A stretch of 10,431 bases of DNA, from contig DPLM01000227.1 in the NCBI GenBank assembly GCA_003541985.1, positions 871-11,301 on the forward strand, in the 5' to 3' direction. Source of the stretch: Deltaproteobacteria bacterium (GTDB taxonomy: Bacteria > SAR324 > NAC60-12). This document shows positions 1 to 6,707 of the stretch, one piece after another (positions within the stretch are counted from its first letter, which is position 1; each line of letters opens with the position of its first letter). The position numbers and the translations under genes are program-made. The notes under the pieces were generated by a model that did no database searches, was not told the DNA's origin, and worked only from the letters and a program-made list of their open reading frames with translations.

Positions 1-158
1 GCCACAGATGCAAGAACTACTTCACGACGTCGGTAAGGCCCTCCCTGAGGAGTACGGGTTGTCTCAGCATTGGCGATGTTTTCTGAAATTGTGTTGACAC
101 GCTGCCGCTGGGCAACCATCCCAGAGACGCTAGTATTGAATGCGGATAGAAAACTCAT
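1..158 (-). CDS. flgC: Flagellar basal-body rod protein FlgC (5' part, runs off the left edge)
   Basis: FlgC is a proximal rod subunit of the flagellar basal body. It is exported through the flagellar type III apparatus and assembles with FlgB, FlgF and FliE between the MS ring and the distal rod. About 52 codons are present, starting at the ATG at 158-156. The translation begins MSFLSAFNTSVSGMVAQRQR and continues with VNTISENIANAETTRTP, then GGPYRRREVV. This is the N-terminal helix plus the N-x-ANxxT segment typical of rod and hook proteins, followed by the YRR(R/K)xV stretch typical of FlgC. The start overlaps the flgB stop by one base (TAATG), and only a weak GAG lies upstream, so translation is probably coupled to flgB. 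The 3' end is outside the window. The family call is strong even from the fragment. Confidence 0.93.
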   Translation of the reverse strand, partial: MSFLSAFNTSVSGMVAQRQRVNTISENIANAETTRTPQGGPYRRREVVLASV

Positions 159-571
159 TATTTAGTCTCACTGATGGCAGTTTTGAGCATCCGAAACTGA
201 TGAGATAGCATCCGAACCGATGCGTTGTACATCAGCTGGTTCTCGGCCATCTTAGCCATTTCTTTATCCAAATCGACTGTATTTCCGTCAAAGTCAGCGA
301 AGGGTGTCGCACTACGAATTCGCTGTCCTTCGACCCTATCCAGCAAGGGCGCATCATTCCCATCTAGGTGCCTCTCATCAGTCACTTTCAGTGGACCTGG
401 CGTCTCTGCTTCTAGTGCCGCCACCAGCGAATTTTCAAATACCAGATCTTCAGCTTGGTAGCCAGGGGTATCCAAGTTCGCAACGTTTGAAGAGAGCAAT
501 TTGTGTCGCTCGGTACGCAGATCTAAAGTTTTCTGTGCAAGTAACTGAGCAGTATCGCTAAATAAAGACAT
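158..571 (-). CDS. flgB: Flagellar basal-body rod protein FlgB
   Basis: FlgB is the most proximal rod protein, joining the MS ring/FliE to the rest of the flagellar rod. The 137-residue length is normal for the family. Residues about 26-38 carry the signature LSSNVANLDTPGY, and residues about 95-135 form the conserved C-terminal helix (DGNTVDLDKEMAKMAENQL, then YNASVRMLSHQFRMLKTAI). The two ends would form the coiled-coil pair of rod subunits. Residues 40-95 are the variable middle. The ATG start at 571 has a GAGGA Shine-Dalgarno at 579-583 with 7-nt spacing. flgC follows with a one-base overlap, so this is the head of a flgBC operon. A sigma-54-like site lies about 41 bp upstream of the start codon. 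There is no truncation. Confidence 0.96.
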   Translation of the reverse strand: MSLFSDTAQLLAQKTLDLRTERHKLLSSNVANLDTPGYQAEDLVFENSLVAALEAETPGPLKVTDERHLDGNDAPLLDRVEGQRIRSATPFADFDGNTVDLDKEMAKMAENQLMYNASVRMLSHQFRMLKTAISETK

Positions 572-611
572 GGGCTATTCCTCGCTGGCTGAAAAAAGCT
601 TAAAACTTGGA

Positions 612-627
612 TGCAATTCCAAGACCA
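612..627 (-). promoter_or_regulatory. Sigma-54-like promoter upstream of flgB
   Basis: Read on the minus strand the site is TGGTCTTGGAATTGCA. It has the invariant GG-N10-GC spacing of sigma-54 promoters and a perfect -12 box (TTGCA). The -24 box keeps only TGG of TGGCAC. Transcription would start near 600, giving a leader of about 30 nt that contains the flgB Shine-Dalgarno. Rod genes are sigma-54 dependent in many polar-flagellated proteobacteria, which supports the reading. The weak -24 half keeps it tentative. Confidence 0.4.
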
Positions 628-822
628 GCATCTGAACCTACTCCGCTTTGTTTCTGACTTCGCCGACATTGTCAGGTGGTAGGGACATCAATGCTTTTAA
701 ATCTCAGCAAACAAAAAGTTGAGGATCACTAAAGCCTGTTGACTAGAGAGTACTATGACGAAGACTACACAATTGCGCTATGCCTATTCCTTAGTGAACT
801 AATGAATCTAGAATTGAGCAAC

Positions 823-842
823 ATCTGCTGGTTACAGCAGAT
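823..842. repeat. Perfect 8-bp inverted repeat with 4-nt loop
   Basis: ATCTGCTG is followed by GTTA and then CAGCAGAT, so either strand can fold into an 8-bp stem with a tetraloop. Neither strand has a T run directly after it, so it is not a standard intrinsic terminator. It sits in the middle of the dnaE-flgB gap. Confidence 0.5.
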
Positions 843-923
843 TCGCAGCCAAACAGAATTGCACCCCCAAACTCTCAATTTTGCTGGCGAGCAATTGTGT
901 TTTCCTCATTATTTTCAGAATGA

Positions 924-938
924 TATAGAATTTCTATA
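924..938. repeat. 15-bp palindrome TATAGAA-T-TTCTATA
   Basis: Two exact 7-bp arms flank a single central base in an AT-rich stretch. The form is like a small operator for a dimeric regulator, but such AT-rich dyads also arise by chance. No nearby gene start points to a target: the closest start codons are flgB (about 350 bp away) and nothing on the plus strand. Confidence 0.4.
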
Positions 939-1132
939 AGATAGAGAGTATTTTTAATCAAATATTCTAGGCAATTGTGCTCTCAAATACTATACCGTTC
1001 TGTAAAAGGGCAACCTTTCTACTGGGACTCTGGCAAACTCTCTTACTTGTATTGGGTCTTTCTATCGCTTGGGTATGCACGGAGGATTTTGGCAGAAAAC
1101 CCTGTGGACAACCCACTAGTTACTAACCGTAT

Positions 1133-4100
1133 TCAAATAGCATAGGTAAATAGAGCAGCTTGCCCCTTCCACAACTCCTCAAGTTCATCCATCATTCTCG
1201 GATTCAACTGAACCTGCACTGGAGTGCGGATCATGACAGAGGCATTGCTCTCTGTTTTGACGCGAAAGTGTACCTTCTGAGACCCTGGGTACTTTTGAAA
1301 TATGCCACGCAGATGTCGCAAATGCTCCGGAGCCATACGCTCCTGGTCGATACAGATCGTCATACTTAGCGCTTTCTCAGAGCGAACTCGACTAAGCAGT
1401 TCCAAGCGGTCTGCTACCAAACCAAACTCATCATCCCGAAAACTGATACGCCCACTGACAAGGAGCGGTTCATCCATTTCAAGGAGATGTCCATAGTCTT
1501 TGTAGATTCGACTATAGATGGGCAGTTCCAGAATACCTCTCAAGTCTTCGAGATGGACAATAGCAAATTTTTCAGAGTTCTTCGTTAATCGGATGGTCTT
1601 CTCAACGACAATTCCCACTATGGAGACATTGTCTCCTTCTTTGTGAATGCCTGTAAGAATATCAGTGGAACTGGTAGCCAAAGCCTTAACATCAGAAGCA
1701 TATTGGTCCAGAGGATGACCAGATACATAAAACCCCAGAGCCTCTTTCTCTAATCGAAGTCTTTCTTTTAGTGACCAGTCTCGAACGTCTGGCAACTCCA
1801 ATTGTGTTTCGGTTTGACGTGCCTCTGACTCATCCATTAGATCGAATAGTGATTGCTGCGAGCCATCTTCTGCTCGTTGGAATTCCTGGGCTAAATGGAT
1901 TGCATGATCTAACACGGCGAATAGCTGAGCTCGGTTAGGACGAAAAGAATCAAACGCTCCACACTTTACCAGTGTTTCAAGCATCCGCTTATTCATCCGA
2001 TTGAAATCCAAAATTTTCAGAAACTCCATAAAGTCACTGATTTCTTCAATTTCCTGGCGAGCTTCAATCAACGCATCAACGGCATTGCCCCCAACATTCT
2101 TGACTGCATTCAAACCAAAACGCACTGACTCAATCCGCGCCTCCCGCCGCAGAAAACTTCGAATCGGAGATAGCCCTGCAGGATCCGCAGTGGTTCGAAG
2201 TTCAACCTGAAGTTGTTGGAGAATTTTGGATTCAGCAGGATCCAAATTTTTTTTCAGAACTTCTATCTGGGTCTGTAGTACCTGTAGAAGCTCCAATTCT
2301 GTTCCAAATTCTTTTTCGAGCATAGGAGTGAGGAGGTGTCGCAGTATATTTCGAATAGACTCTGCATTGTTCGTCGGCTGGAACTGCTCTACGTGAAGCA
2401 GAGTACGCTTGTGTATGCTATAACCTTGGCGGGTGACCGTAAACTGCTTATGTCCTTCACAAACATCTGGAGGCAATACCTGAATCTTCATTTCTTTGCA
2501 TTCGCCGATAAAATTGACGATCTTGTCTGGGTTAGTGATGCTGGAATTCAGCACTGACGCCATGAACTGGACAGGGTAGTGAGCCTTCAGGTAAGCGGTC
2601 TGATAAGAAATCAGACCATAAGCTACGGTGTGAGACTTGTTGAAACCATAGCCCGAAAAGTAGTCGATCAGGTCAAAAATCTCGTTTGCTTTCTCCTCAG
2701 GACTCATCCCACGAGGTACCCCCTCAACAAATTCTGGATTTGCACAACAACCTTCAACAAACTTTTGGCGCTGCTCAGCCAGCACTTCCGGAATCTTCTT
2801 GCCAATCGCTCGACGCAACAAATCAGATTGTCCCAGCGTAAACTTGGCAAGTACCTGTACTCCCTGCATGATCTGCTCTTGGTAAACCATCACGCCATAG
2901 GTTTCCTGGAGAATTTCTGCCATCAAGGGGTGGGGATAGACAACCTTCTTTCGCCCATGCTTACATTGAACAAAGTCTTCCACCATCCCAGATCCCAGAG
3001 GACCTGGACGATACAATGCTAAAATAGCGACAATATCTTCAAAGACGGAAGGACGCATATCGAGCAGTAGTTTTTTCATTCCAGAAGACTCCAACTGAAA
3101 AACCCCAGTTGTGTCCGCCCGACAGAAAAGTTCAAATGTAAGTTCGTCATCCATTGGAATCTTATTTAGATCCAGTTTCTCTTCCTCATTACGGTTGCGA
3201 TTGATCAATTCCAAGGCTTTGTCAATAACCGACAGATTGAGTAAGCCAAGAAAGTCGAATTTGACCGCTCCCTGATCCTCAGCGTATTTCATTGCAAACA
3301 TCGACTGCACAGTGTTGTCTTTACCTGTGCAAATAGGCATCACCTCACGGATATCCTGATCCATGATGATCACCCCCGCAGCGTGAGTACCAAGATGCGT
3401 ACTGAGATTTTCCAAGGATTTGCTTAATCGAATCAACTTTTGCTCGTTTTCCGTTCCTTCTCGCTCCATCCGGGCTAGTTCGGGTTCCTTGTCAATGGCA
3501 TCCTGCAGACTGATATTAAGTTCGTTAGGGACTAACTTGGCAATCTTATCAGCTTCTGAAAATGGGAAATCCATTACCCTTGCGACTCCTCTGACAACAG
3601 CTTTGGCCTTGAGTGAACCAAAGGTCGAGATCTGGCAAACTTTTTCTGAACCGTACATCTCACGCACATGTTCGATTACGCTATCTCTCCCCTCAACATC
3701 AAAGTCGATATCAAAATCAGGCATGCTGATGCGATCTGGGTTGAGAAAGCGTTCGAATAGTAAGCCATAGCGTAGTGGATCAACATCCGTGATGCGCAAG
3801 GCGTAGGCGACTAGCGATCCGGCTCCAGAACCGCGACCTGGTCCCACAGATACTCCGTTGTCCTTTGCCCAATTGATAAATTCCGCAACAATCAGGAAAT
3901 AGCCTGGAAACTTCATCTGATTGATGACCCTCAATTCAAAGAGAAGTCGCTCATCGTAGGATTTACGGAATTCCTCAAATGGCTCAAAAGACTGATAGAG
4001 TTCATGTAGAATCTTTAATCGCTGTTCCAAGCCTGTGTGAGATTCATACTCTAACCAACTATCTAGTGTGTAGCCCTGAGGAATCTCAAACTGTGGTAGA

Positions 4101-4951
4101 TAGTAAGTACTGTTGTCCAACGAGAGTTCACAGCTAGCTGCGATCGCAGCAGTATTCTCCAGTGCTTCAAGTGGCAGTCCACTCGACACAAAAGTCTCCT
4201 GCATCTCTACTTCAGTCTTGAGATAGCACTTATCTGTTAGCATTTGGGGAGCATCCCGATCTGTCACCTTGCGCTGCATGCCCATCAACCGGAGGATGTG
4301 CTGGGCCTCGGCTTCTTCAGCATTTAAATAGAAACAGTTATTCGTGCCTACTAAAGGTAAGCTCATATCTCCAGCAAGCTGCATCAATCCCTGGTTCACC
4401 TCCTCTTGTTCAGCAAGTCCTGTATTCTGAAGTTCTAGGTAGTAGCGACCCGGAAACAAATCTGCGTACCACTGCGCTAGTTGACGAGCATCGTCCATGC
4501 GACCATTGAGGATACGACTACCTAATCCTCCATCCACTCCACCGCTCAAGACAATAAGCCCTTCTCGGTAGCGCTCTAATAATATATGGTCAATCAAAGG
4601 GATTCCCCGCCGCTTTCCATCACTGAACCCAAGACTCGCTAGATAGGTTAAGTTTTGGTATCCCTGTCGATTCTGACAAAGTAACTGCGCGTGGAAGTGA
4701 CGCAAATTGGTGTTTGGATCTGGATGTTCTGCAAGTGGAACTTCACTCACAAAGGCCCCCATACCAATCAAGGGTTTCAAATTTTCCTTCTCAAGAGCTT
4801 GGTAGAACTCAACAGCACCAAAAAGATTGCCGTGATCAGTGATAGCACAGGCGCTAAAACCTCGCTCTTTCAGGACCTTTGCGAGCTGCTTGACGCGAAT
4901 AGCACCTTCAAGCAGAGAGTACTGGGTATGTAGATGCAGGTGTGTGAACAT
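1133..4951 (-). CDS. dnaE: DNA polymerase III subunit alpha (DnaE1-type replicative polymerase)
   Basis: This is the catalytic subunit of the chromosomal replicase. I start it at the ATG at 4951, giving 1272 residues, because the family begins with the PHP motif seen there (MFTHLHLHTQYSLLEG). The frame is open 33 codons further upstream, to 5050, but those residues do not look like the family. Numbered from this Met, the PHP domain spans about 1-260. The polymerase core contains GPGRGSGAGSLVAY near 369-382 and the catalytic aspartate motif PDFDIDFD near 411-418. The third aspartate lies in KFDFLGL near 564-570. A helix-hairpin-helix (AVKNVGGNAVDALIEAR) lies near 949-965. The clamp-binding motif QQSLF is at 1032-1036 and the OB fold at about 1108-1187, followed by a short C-terminal domain. 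Two oddities are several PHP metal-ligand positions changed and a roughly 90-residue insertion at about 844-942. No clear Shine-Dalgarno is visible. The gene lies 210 bp downstream of ahcY. Confidence 0.96.
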   Translation of the reverse strand: MFTHLHLHTQYSLLEGAIRVKQLAKVLKERGFSACAITDHGNLFGAVEFYQALEKENLKPLIGMGAFVSEVPLAEHPDPNTNLRHFHAQLLCQNRQGYQNLTYLASLGFSDGKRRGIPLIDHILLERYREGLIVLSGGVDGGLGSRILNGRMDDARQLAQWYADLFPGRYYLELQNTGLAEQEEVNQGLMQLAGDMSLPLVGTNNCFYLNAEEAEAQHILRLMGMQRKVTDRDAPQMLTDKCYLKTEVEMQETFVSSGLPLEALENTAAIAASCELSLDNSTYYLPQFEIPQGYTLDSWLEYESHTGLEQRLKILHELYQSFEPFEEFRKSYDERLLFELRVINQMKFPGYFLIVAEFINWAKDNGVSVGPGRGSGAGSLVAYALRITDVDPLRYGLLFERFLNPDRISMPDFDIDFDVEGRDSVIEHVREMYGSEKVCQISTFGSLKAKAVVRGVARVMDFPFSEADKIAKLVPNELNISLQDAIDKEPELARMEREGTENEQKLIRLSKSLENLSTHLGTHAAGVIIMDQDIREVMPICTGKDNTVQSMFAMKYAEDQGAVKFDFLGLLNLSVIDKALELINRNRNEEEKLDLNKIPMDDELTFELFCRADTTGVFQLESSGMKKLLLDMRPSVFEDIVAILALYRPGPLGSGMVEDFVQCKHGRKKVVYPHPLMAEILQETYGVMVYQEQIMQGVQVLAKFTLGQSDLLRRAIGKKIPEVLAEQRQKFVEGCCANPEFVEGVPRGMSPEEKANEIFDLIDYFSGYGFNKSHTVAYGLISYQTAYLKAHYPVQFMASVLNSSITNPDKIVNFIGECKEMKIQVLPPDVCEGHKQFTVTRQGYSIHKRTLLHVEQFQPTNNAESIRNILRHLLTPMLEKEFGTELELLQVLQTQIEVLKKNLDPAESKILQQLQVELRTTADPAGLSPIRSFLRREARIESVRFGLNAVKNVGGNAVDALIEARQEIEEISDFMEFLKILDFNRMNKRMLETLVKCGAFDSFRPNRAQLFAVLDHAIHLAQEFQRAEDGSQQSLFDLMDESEARQTETQLELPDVRDWSLKERLRLEKEALGFYVSGHPLDQYASDVKALATSSTDILTGIHKEGDNVSIVGIVVEKTIRLTKNSEKFAIVHLEDLRGILELPIYSRIYKDYGHLLEMDEPLLVSGRISFRDDEFGLVADRLELLSRVRSEKALSMTICIDQERMAPEHLRHLRGIFQKYPGSQKVHFRVKTESNASVMIRTPVQVQLNPRMMDELEELWKGQAALFTYAI

Positions 4952-5006
4952 GAAGGACTGCTGAAACAGGATTGACAAAGAAGATGGATAGCTCCCAAGT
5001 CTTGTT

Positions 5007-5029
5007 AAAAAAGAGGCCTGGTGCAAGGC
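5007..5029 (-). terminator. Possible weak intrinsic terminator after ahcY
   Basis: On the minus strand, GCCT-TGCACC-AGGC is followed by CTC and six T residues, about 130 bp past the ahcY stop. The stem is only 4 bp, although GC-rich, so termination would be weak. It lies 56 bp upstream of the dnaE start codon. Otherwise the 4952-5161 gap shows no clear promoter. Confidence 0.25.
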
Positions 5030-5161
5030 AGTTTGTCGATACCAGCACAAAAAGAAGGCGGTGGACTTCTTCTAGTTCTGAAAAATGCGGGGAAGGATTG
5101 TACCGATGAAATGAGCTTGGCTACCCAGTATCCAGAGTAACCAAATAGAGAGACAGAAGAT

Positions 5162-6463
5162 TTAGTAGCGATAGTGCGAAGGTTTGAACGGACCTTCTGC
5201 TGAGACACTCATATACTCCGCTTGTTGTGGTGTGAGTTCAGTGAGTGTGGCTCCAAGCTTACTCAAGTGCAAGCGTGCCACCTTCTCATCTAATCGCTTA
5301 GGAAGAACATGGACCTGATTTTCGTATTTTTCATTGTTTTGCCAGAGTTCGATCTGGGCCAACACTTGATTGGTAAAACTTGTAGACATCACGAAAGAAG
5401 GATGCCCCGTCGCGCACCCTAGGTTCACTAAGCGACCTTCAGCCAGAAGAATAATGCGCTTTCCATCTGACCATTCGTACTGGTCTACTTGGGGTTGTAC
5501 ACTGATCTTTTTGATATGAGGGTCCTGATTAAGCGACTTCACATCAATTTCGATGTCAAAGTGGCCGATATTGCAGACAATTGCATTATCTTTCATGGCA
5601 TCTAGGTGTTCTCGACGAATGATATCGCAGCAACCGGTAGTCGTGACAAAGATATCTCCTCGTGAAACTGCATCTTCCATGGTAACCACTTCGAAGCCCT
5701 CCATCGCGGCCTGCAAAGCACAAATTGGGTCGATCTCCGTGATAATCACACGGGCACCTTGTGCCCTGAGTGACTGAGCACTCCCTTTGCCGACATCTCC
5801 GTAGCCTGCAACAACGGCAACCTTGCCTGCGATCATAACGTCTGTAGCTCTCTTGATTCCATCCAACAGTGATTCGCGGCATCCGTATAGGTTATCGAAT
5901 TTGCTCTTGGTCACTGAGTCATTGACATTAATCGCAGGTATACAAAGTTTGCCAGCCTGAGACATCTTATACAAGCTATGCACACCCGTTGTAGTTTCTT
6001 CAGAAACGCCTCGAATCTTATCTAATAAATGTGGAACCTTCTCATGCACATAGCCAGTCAGATCACCACCATCGTCCAGTAACATATTGGGTCCATCGCC
6101 TCCCGGCCACTTGAGCGTCTGTTCCAGACACCACCAATATTCCTCCTCAGTTTCTCCCTTCCAAGCGAAAACTGGAATGCCTTGTGCGGCAATCGCTGCC
6201 GCTGCTTCGTCCTGGGTTGAAAAAATATTGCAGGAAGACCAACGAACCTCTGCTCCAAGAGCGATCAGCGTCTCAATCAAAACTGCTGTTTCCATCGTCA
6301 TATGCAACGAACCCGTAATTTTTGCCCCAGCCAAAGGCTTGGATTCTCCATATTCTTTGCGTAATGCCATCAGTCCTGGCATTTCATTTTCCCAAATGGT
6401 TATTTTTTTGCGTCCCCAATCGGCCAAAGACAAATTCGCAATTTTGTAGTCAGTAAACGACAT
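5162..6463 (-). CDS. ahcY: Adenosylhomocysteinase (S-adenosyl-L-homocysteine hydrolase)
   Basis: This cytosolic, NAD-dependent enzyme reversibly splits S-adenosylhomocysteine into adenosine and homocysteine. It clears the product inhibitor of methyltransferases and feeds the methionine cycle. At 433 residues it is complete. Landmarks are GSLHMTMETAVLIETL (51-66), SSCNIFSTQDEAAAAIA (76-92), LLDDGGD (128-134), SEETTTGVHSLYKM (154-167), and the catalytic NDSVTKSKFDN (181-191, with K186 and D190). The NAD Rossmann motif GYGDVGKG lies at 220-227, GHFDIEID at 300-307, GHPSFVMSTSFTNQ at 353-366, and the C-terminal KPSHYRY completes the NAD site of the partner subunit. It lacks the roughly 40-residue insertion common in many bacterial homologues, so it belongs to the shorter class that includes animal enzymes. 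The ATG at 6463 has AAGGA at 6470-6474 with 6-nt spacing. It is divergent from the histidine kinase, and a 24-bp palindrome lies about 110 bp upstream. Confidence 0.97.
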   Translation of the reverse strand: MSFTDYKIANLSLADWGRKKITIWENEMPGLMALRKEYGESKPLAGAKITGSLHMTMETAVLIETLIALGAEVRWSSCNIFSTQDEAAAAIAAQGIPVFAWKGETEEEYWWCLEQTLKWPGGDGPNMLLDDGGDLTGYVHEKVPHLLDKIRGVSEETTTGVHSLYKMSQAGKLCIPAINVNDSVTKSKFDNLYGCRESLLDGIKRATDVMIAGKVAVVAGYGDVGKGSAQSLRAQGARVIITEIDPICALQAAMEGFEVVTMEDAVSRGDIFVTTTGCCDIIRREHLDAMKDNAIVCNIGHFDIEIDVKSLNQDPHIKKISVQPQVDQYEWSDGKRIILLAEGRLVNLGCATGHPSFVMSTSFTNQVLAQIELWQNNEKYENQVHVLPKRLDEKVARLHLSKLGATLTELTPQQAEYMSVSAEGPFKPSHYRY

Positions 6464-6571
6464 GCTTCATCCTTTTTTGTTGTGAGCCCGGTAATTTTCT
6501 CCGCAGTTTTCGCATTACAAATAGGAAAAAACTACATTGCGTAAGAAGAGACCAAAGTACAAGTCTTTTTC

Positions 6572-6595
6572 ATCACTACATACGTATGTAGTGAT
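6572..6595. promoter_or_regulatory. 24-bp perfect palindrome, probable operator or activator site
   Basis: The arm ATCACTACATAC (6572-6583) is followed at once by its exact reverse complement GTATGTAGTGAT (6584-6595). A second, overlapping dyad pairs TTTCATCAC (6568-6576) with GTGATGAAA (6598-6606), so the GTGAT word is repeated on the right side. No T run follows on either strand, which argues against a terminator. The centre lies about 68 bp upstream of the predicted kinase start of transcription and about 120 bp upstream of the ahcY start codon. It could be an enhancer site for a sigma-54 activator or an operator for ahcY. Confidence 0.65.
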
Positions 6596-6624
6596 TTGTG
6601 ATGAAATAAGAAAATTCAATGATT

Positions 6625-6640
6625 TGGCACTTGAAATGCG
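6625..6640 (+). promoter_or_regulatory. Sigma-54-type promoter facing the histidine kinase gene
   Basis: The site reads TGGCACTTGAAATGCG, preceded by a further T (TTGGCAC). The -24 element TTGGCAC matches the sigma-54 consensus completely. The -12 element keeps TGC, and the GG-N10-GC spacing is exact. Transcription would begin near 6651, leaving a leader of about 57 nt before the ATG at 6708. A large palindrome upstream could be the binding site of the activator that sigma-54 promoters require. Confidence 0.55.
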
Positions 6641-6707
6641 ATCACAGTTGGGCTAGTAATTGCGATTATTCTTGTTGAATGGATGCAACAGAATCTGAAT
6701 TTCACAT

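Larger units (their letters stand above)
572..1132. other. AT-rich intergenic region between dnaE and flgB
   Basis: This 561-bp stretch has no convincing gene. A 66-codon frame on the plus strand (739-939) needs a TTG start, has no well-placed ribosome binding site, and gives an unremarkable translation. The region contains small dyads: a perfect 8-bp stem with a GTTA loop at 823-842, a 15-bp AT-only-centred palindrome at 924-938, and three copies of a GCAATTGTG word (767-776 inverted, 891-900, 971-979). A weak AAAGG/CCTTT hairpin at 1005-1018 lies 115 bp downstream of dnaE but has no clear T tract. The flgB promoter occupies the left end. An unrecognised small RNA is possible but not shown. 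Confidence 0.5.
6464..6707. other. Divergent regulatory region between ahcY and the histidine kinase
   Basis: This 244-bp gap serves two outward-facing genes. From left to right it holds the ahcY ribosome binding site (6470-6474), a 24-bp perfect palindrome (6572-6595) nested in a longer dyad, and a sigma-54-like promoter facing the kinase (6625-6640). I looked for a SAM or SAH riboswitch before ahcY and could not recognise one. No clear sigma-70 promoter for ahcY stands out; a TGTAAT hexamer on the minus strand near 6514-6519 lacks a well-spaced -35 box. Confidence 0.6.

Noticed and set aside
739..939. 66-codon plus-strand frame in the dnaE-flgB gap
   Set aside because: It needs a TTG start, its GAGGA is about 13 nt away, it overlaps the hairpin and repeated words, and the translation looks like random AT-rich sequence.
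1103..1111. DnaA-box-like TGTGGACAA just downstream of dnaE
   Set aside because: It has one mismatch to the 9-mer and is a single copy, with no cluster and no adjacent dnaA or dnaN, so there is no case for an origin.
2126..2422. Intein in DnaE
   Set aside because: DnaE is a known intein host, but the extra segment is short, lacks splice-junction residues (no Cys/Ser start with an HN end) and lies between conserved elements like an ordinary insertion.
2579..3022. 147-codon plus-strand frame
   Set aside because: It lies fully antisense inside dnaE, whose conserved motifs fix the real frame.
4952..5050. N-terminal extension of DnaE by 33 codons
   Set aside because: The frame is open, but the family starts at the PHP motif and the extra residues (MCWYRQTALHQASF...) show no family resemblance.
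6464..6571. SAH or SAM riboswitch before ahcY
   Set aside because: I could not identify the conserved core of either class, and the leader shows no matching stem pattern apart from the palindrome.
6572..6595. Intrinsic terminator at the ahcY-kinase palindrome
   Set aside because: Neither strand has a T run after the stem, and both neighbouring genes point away from it.
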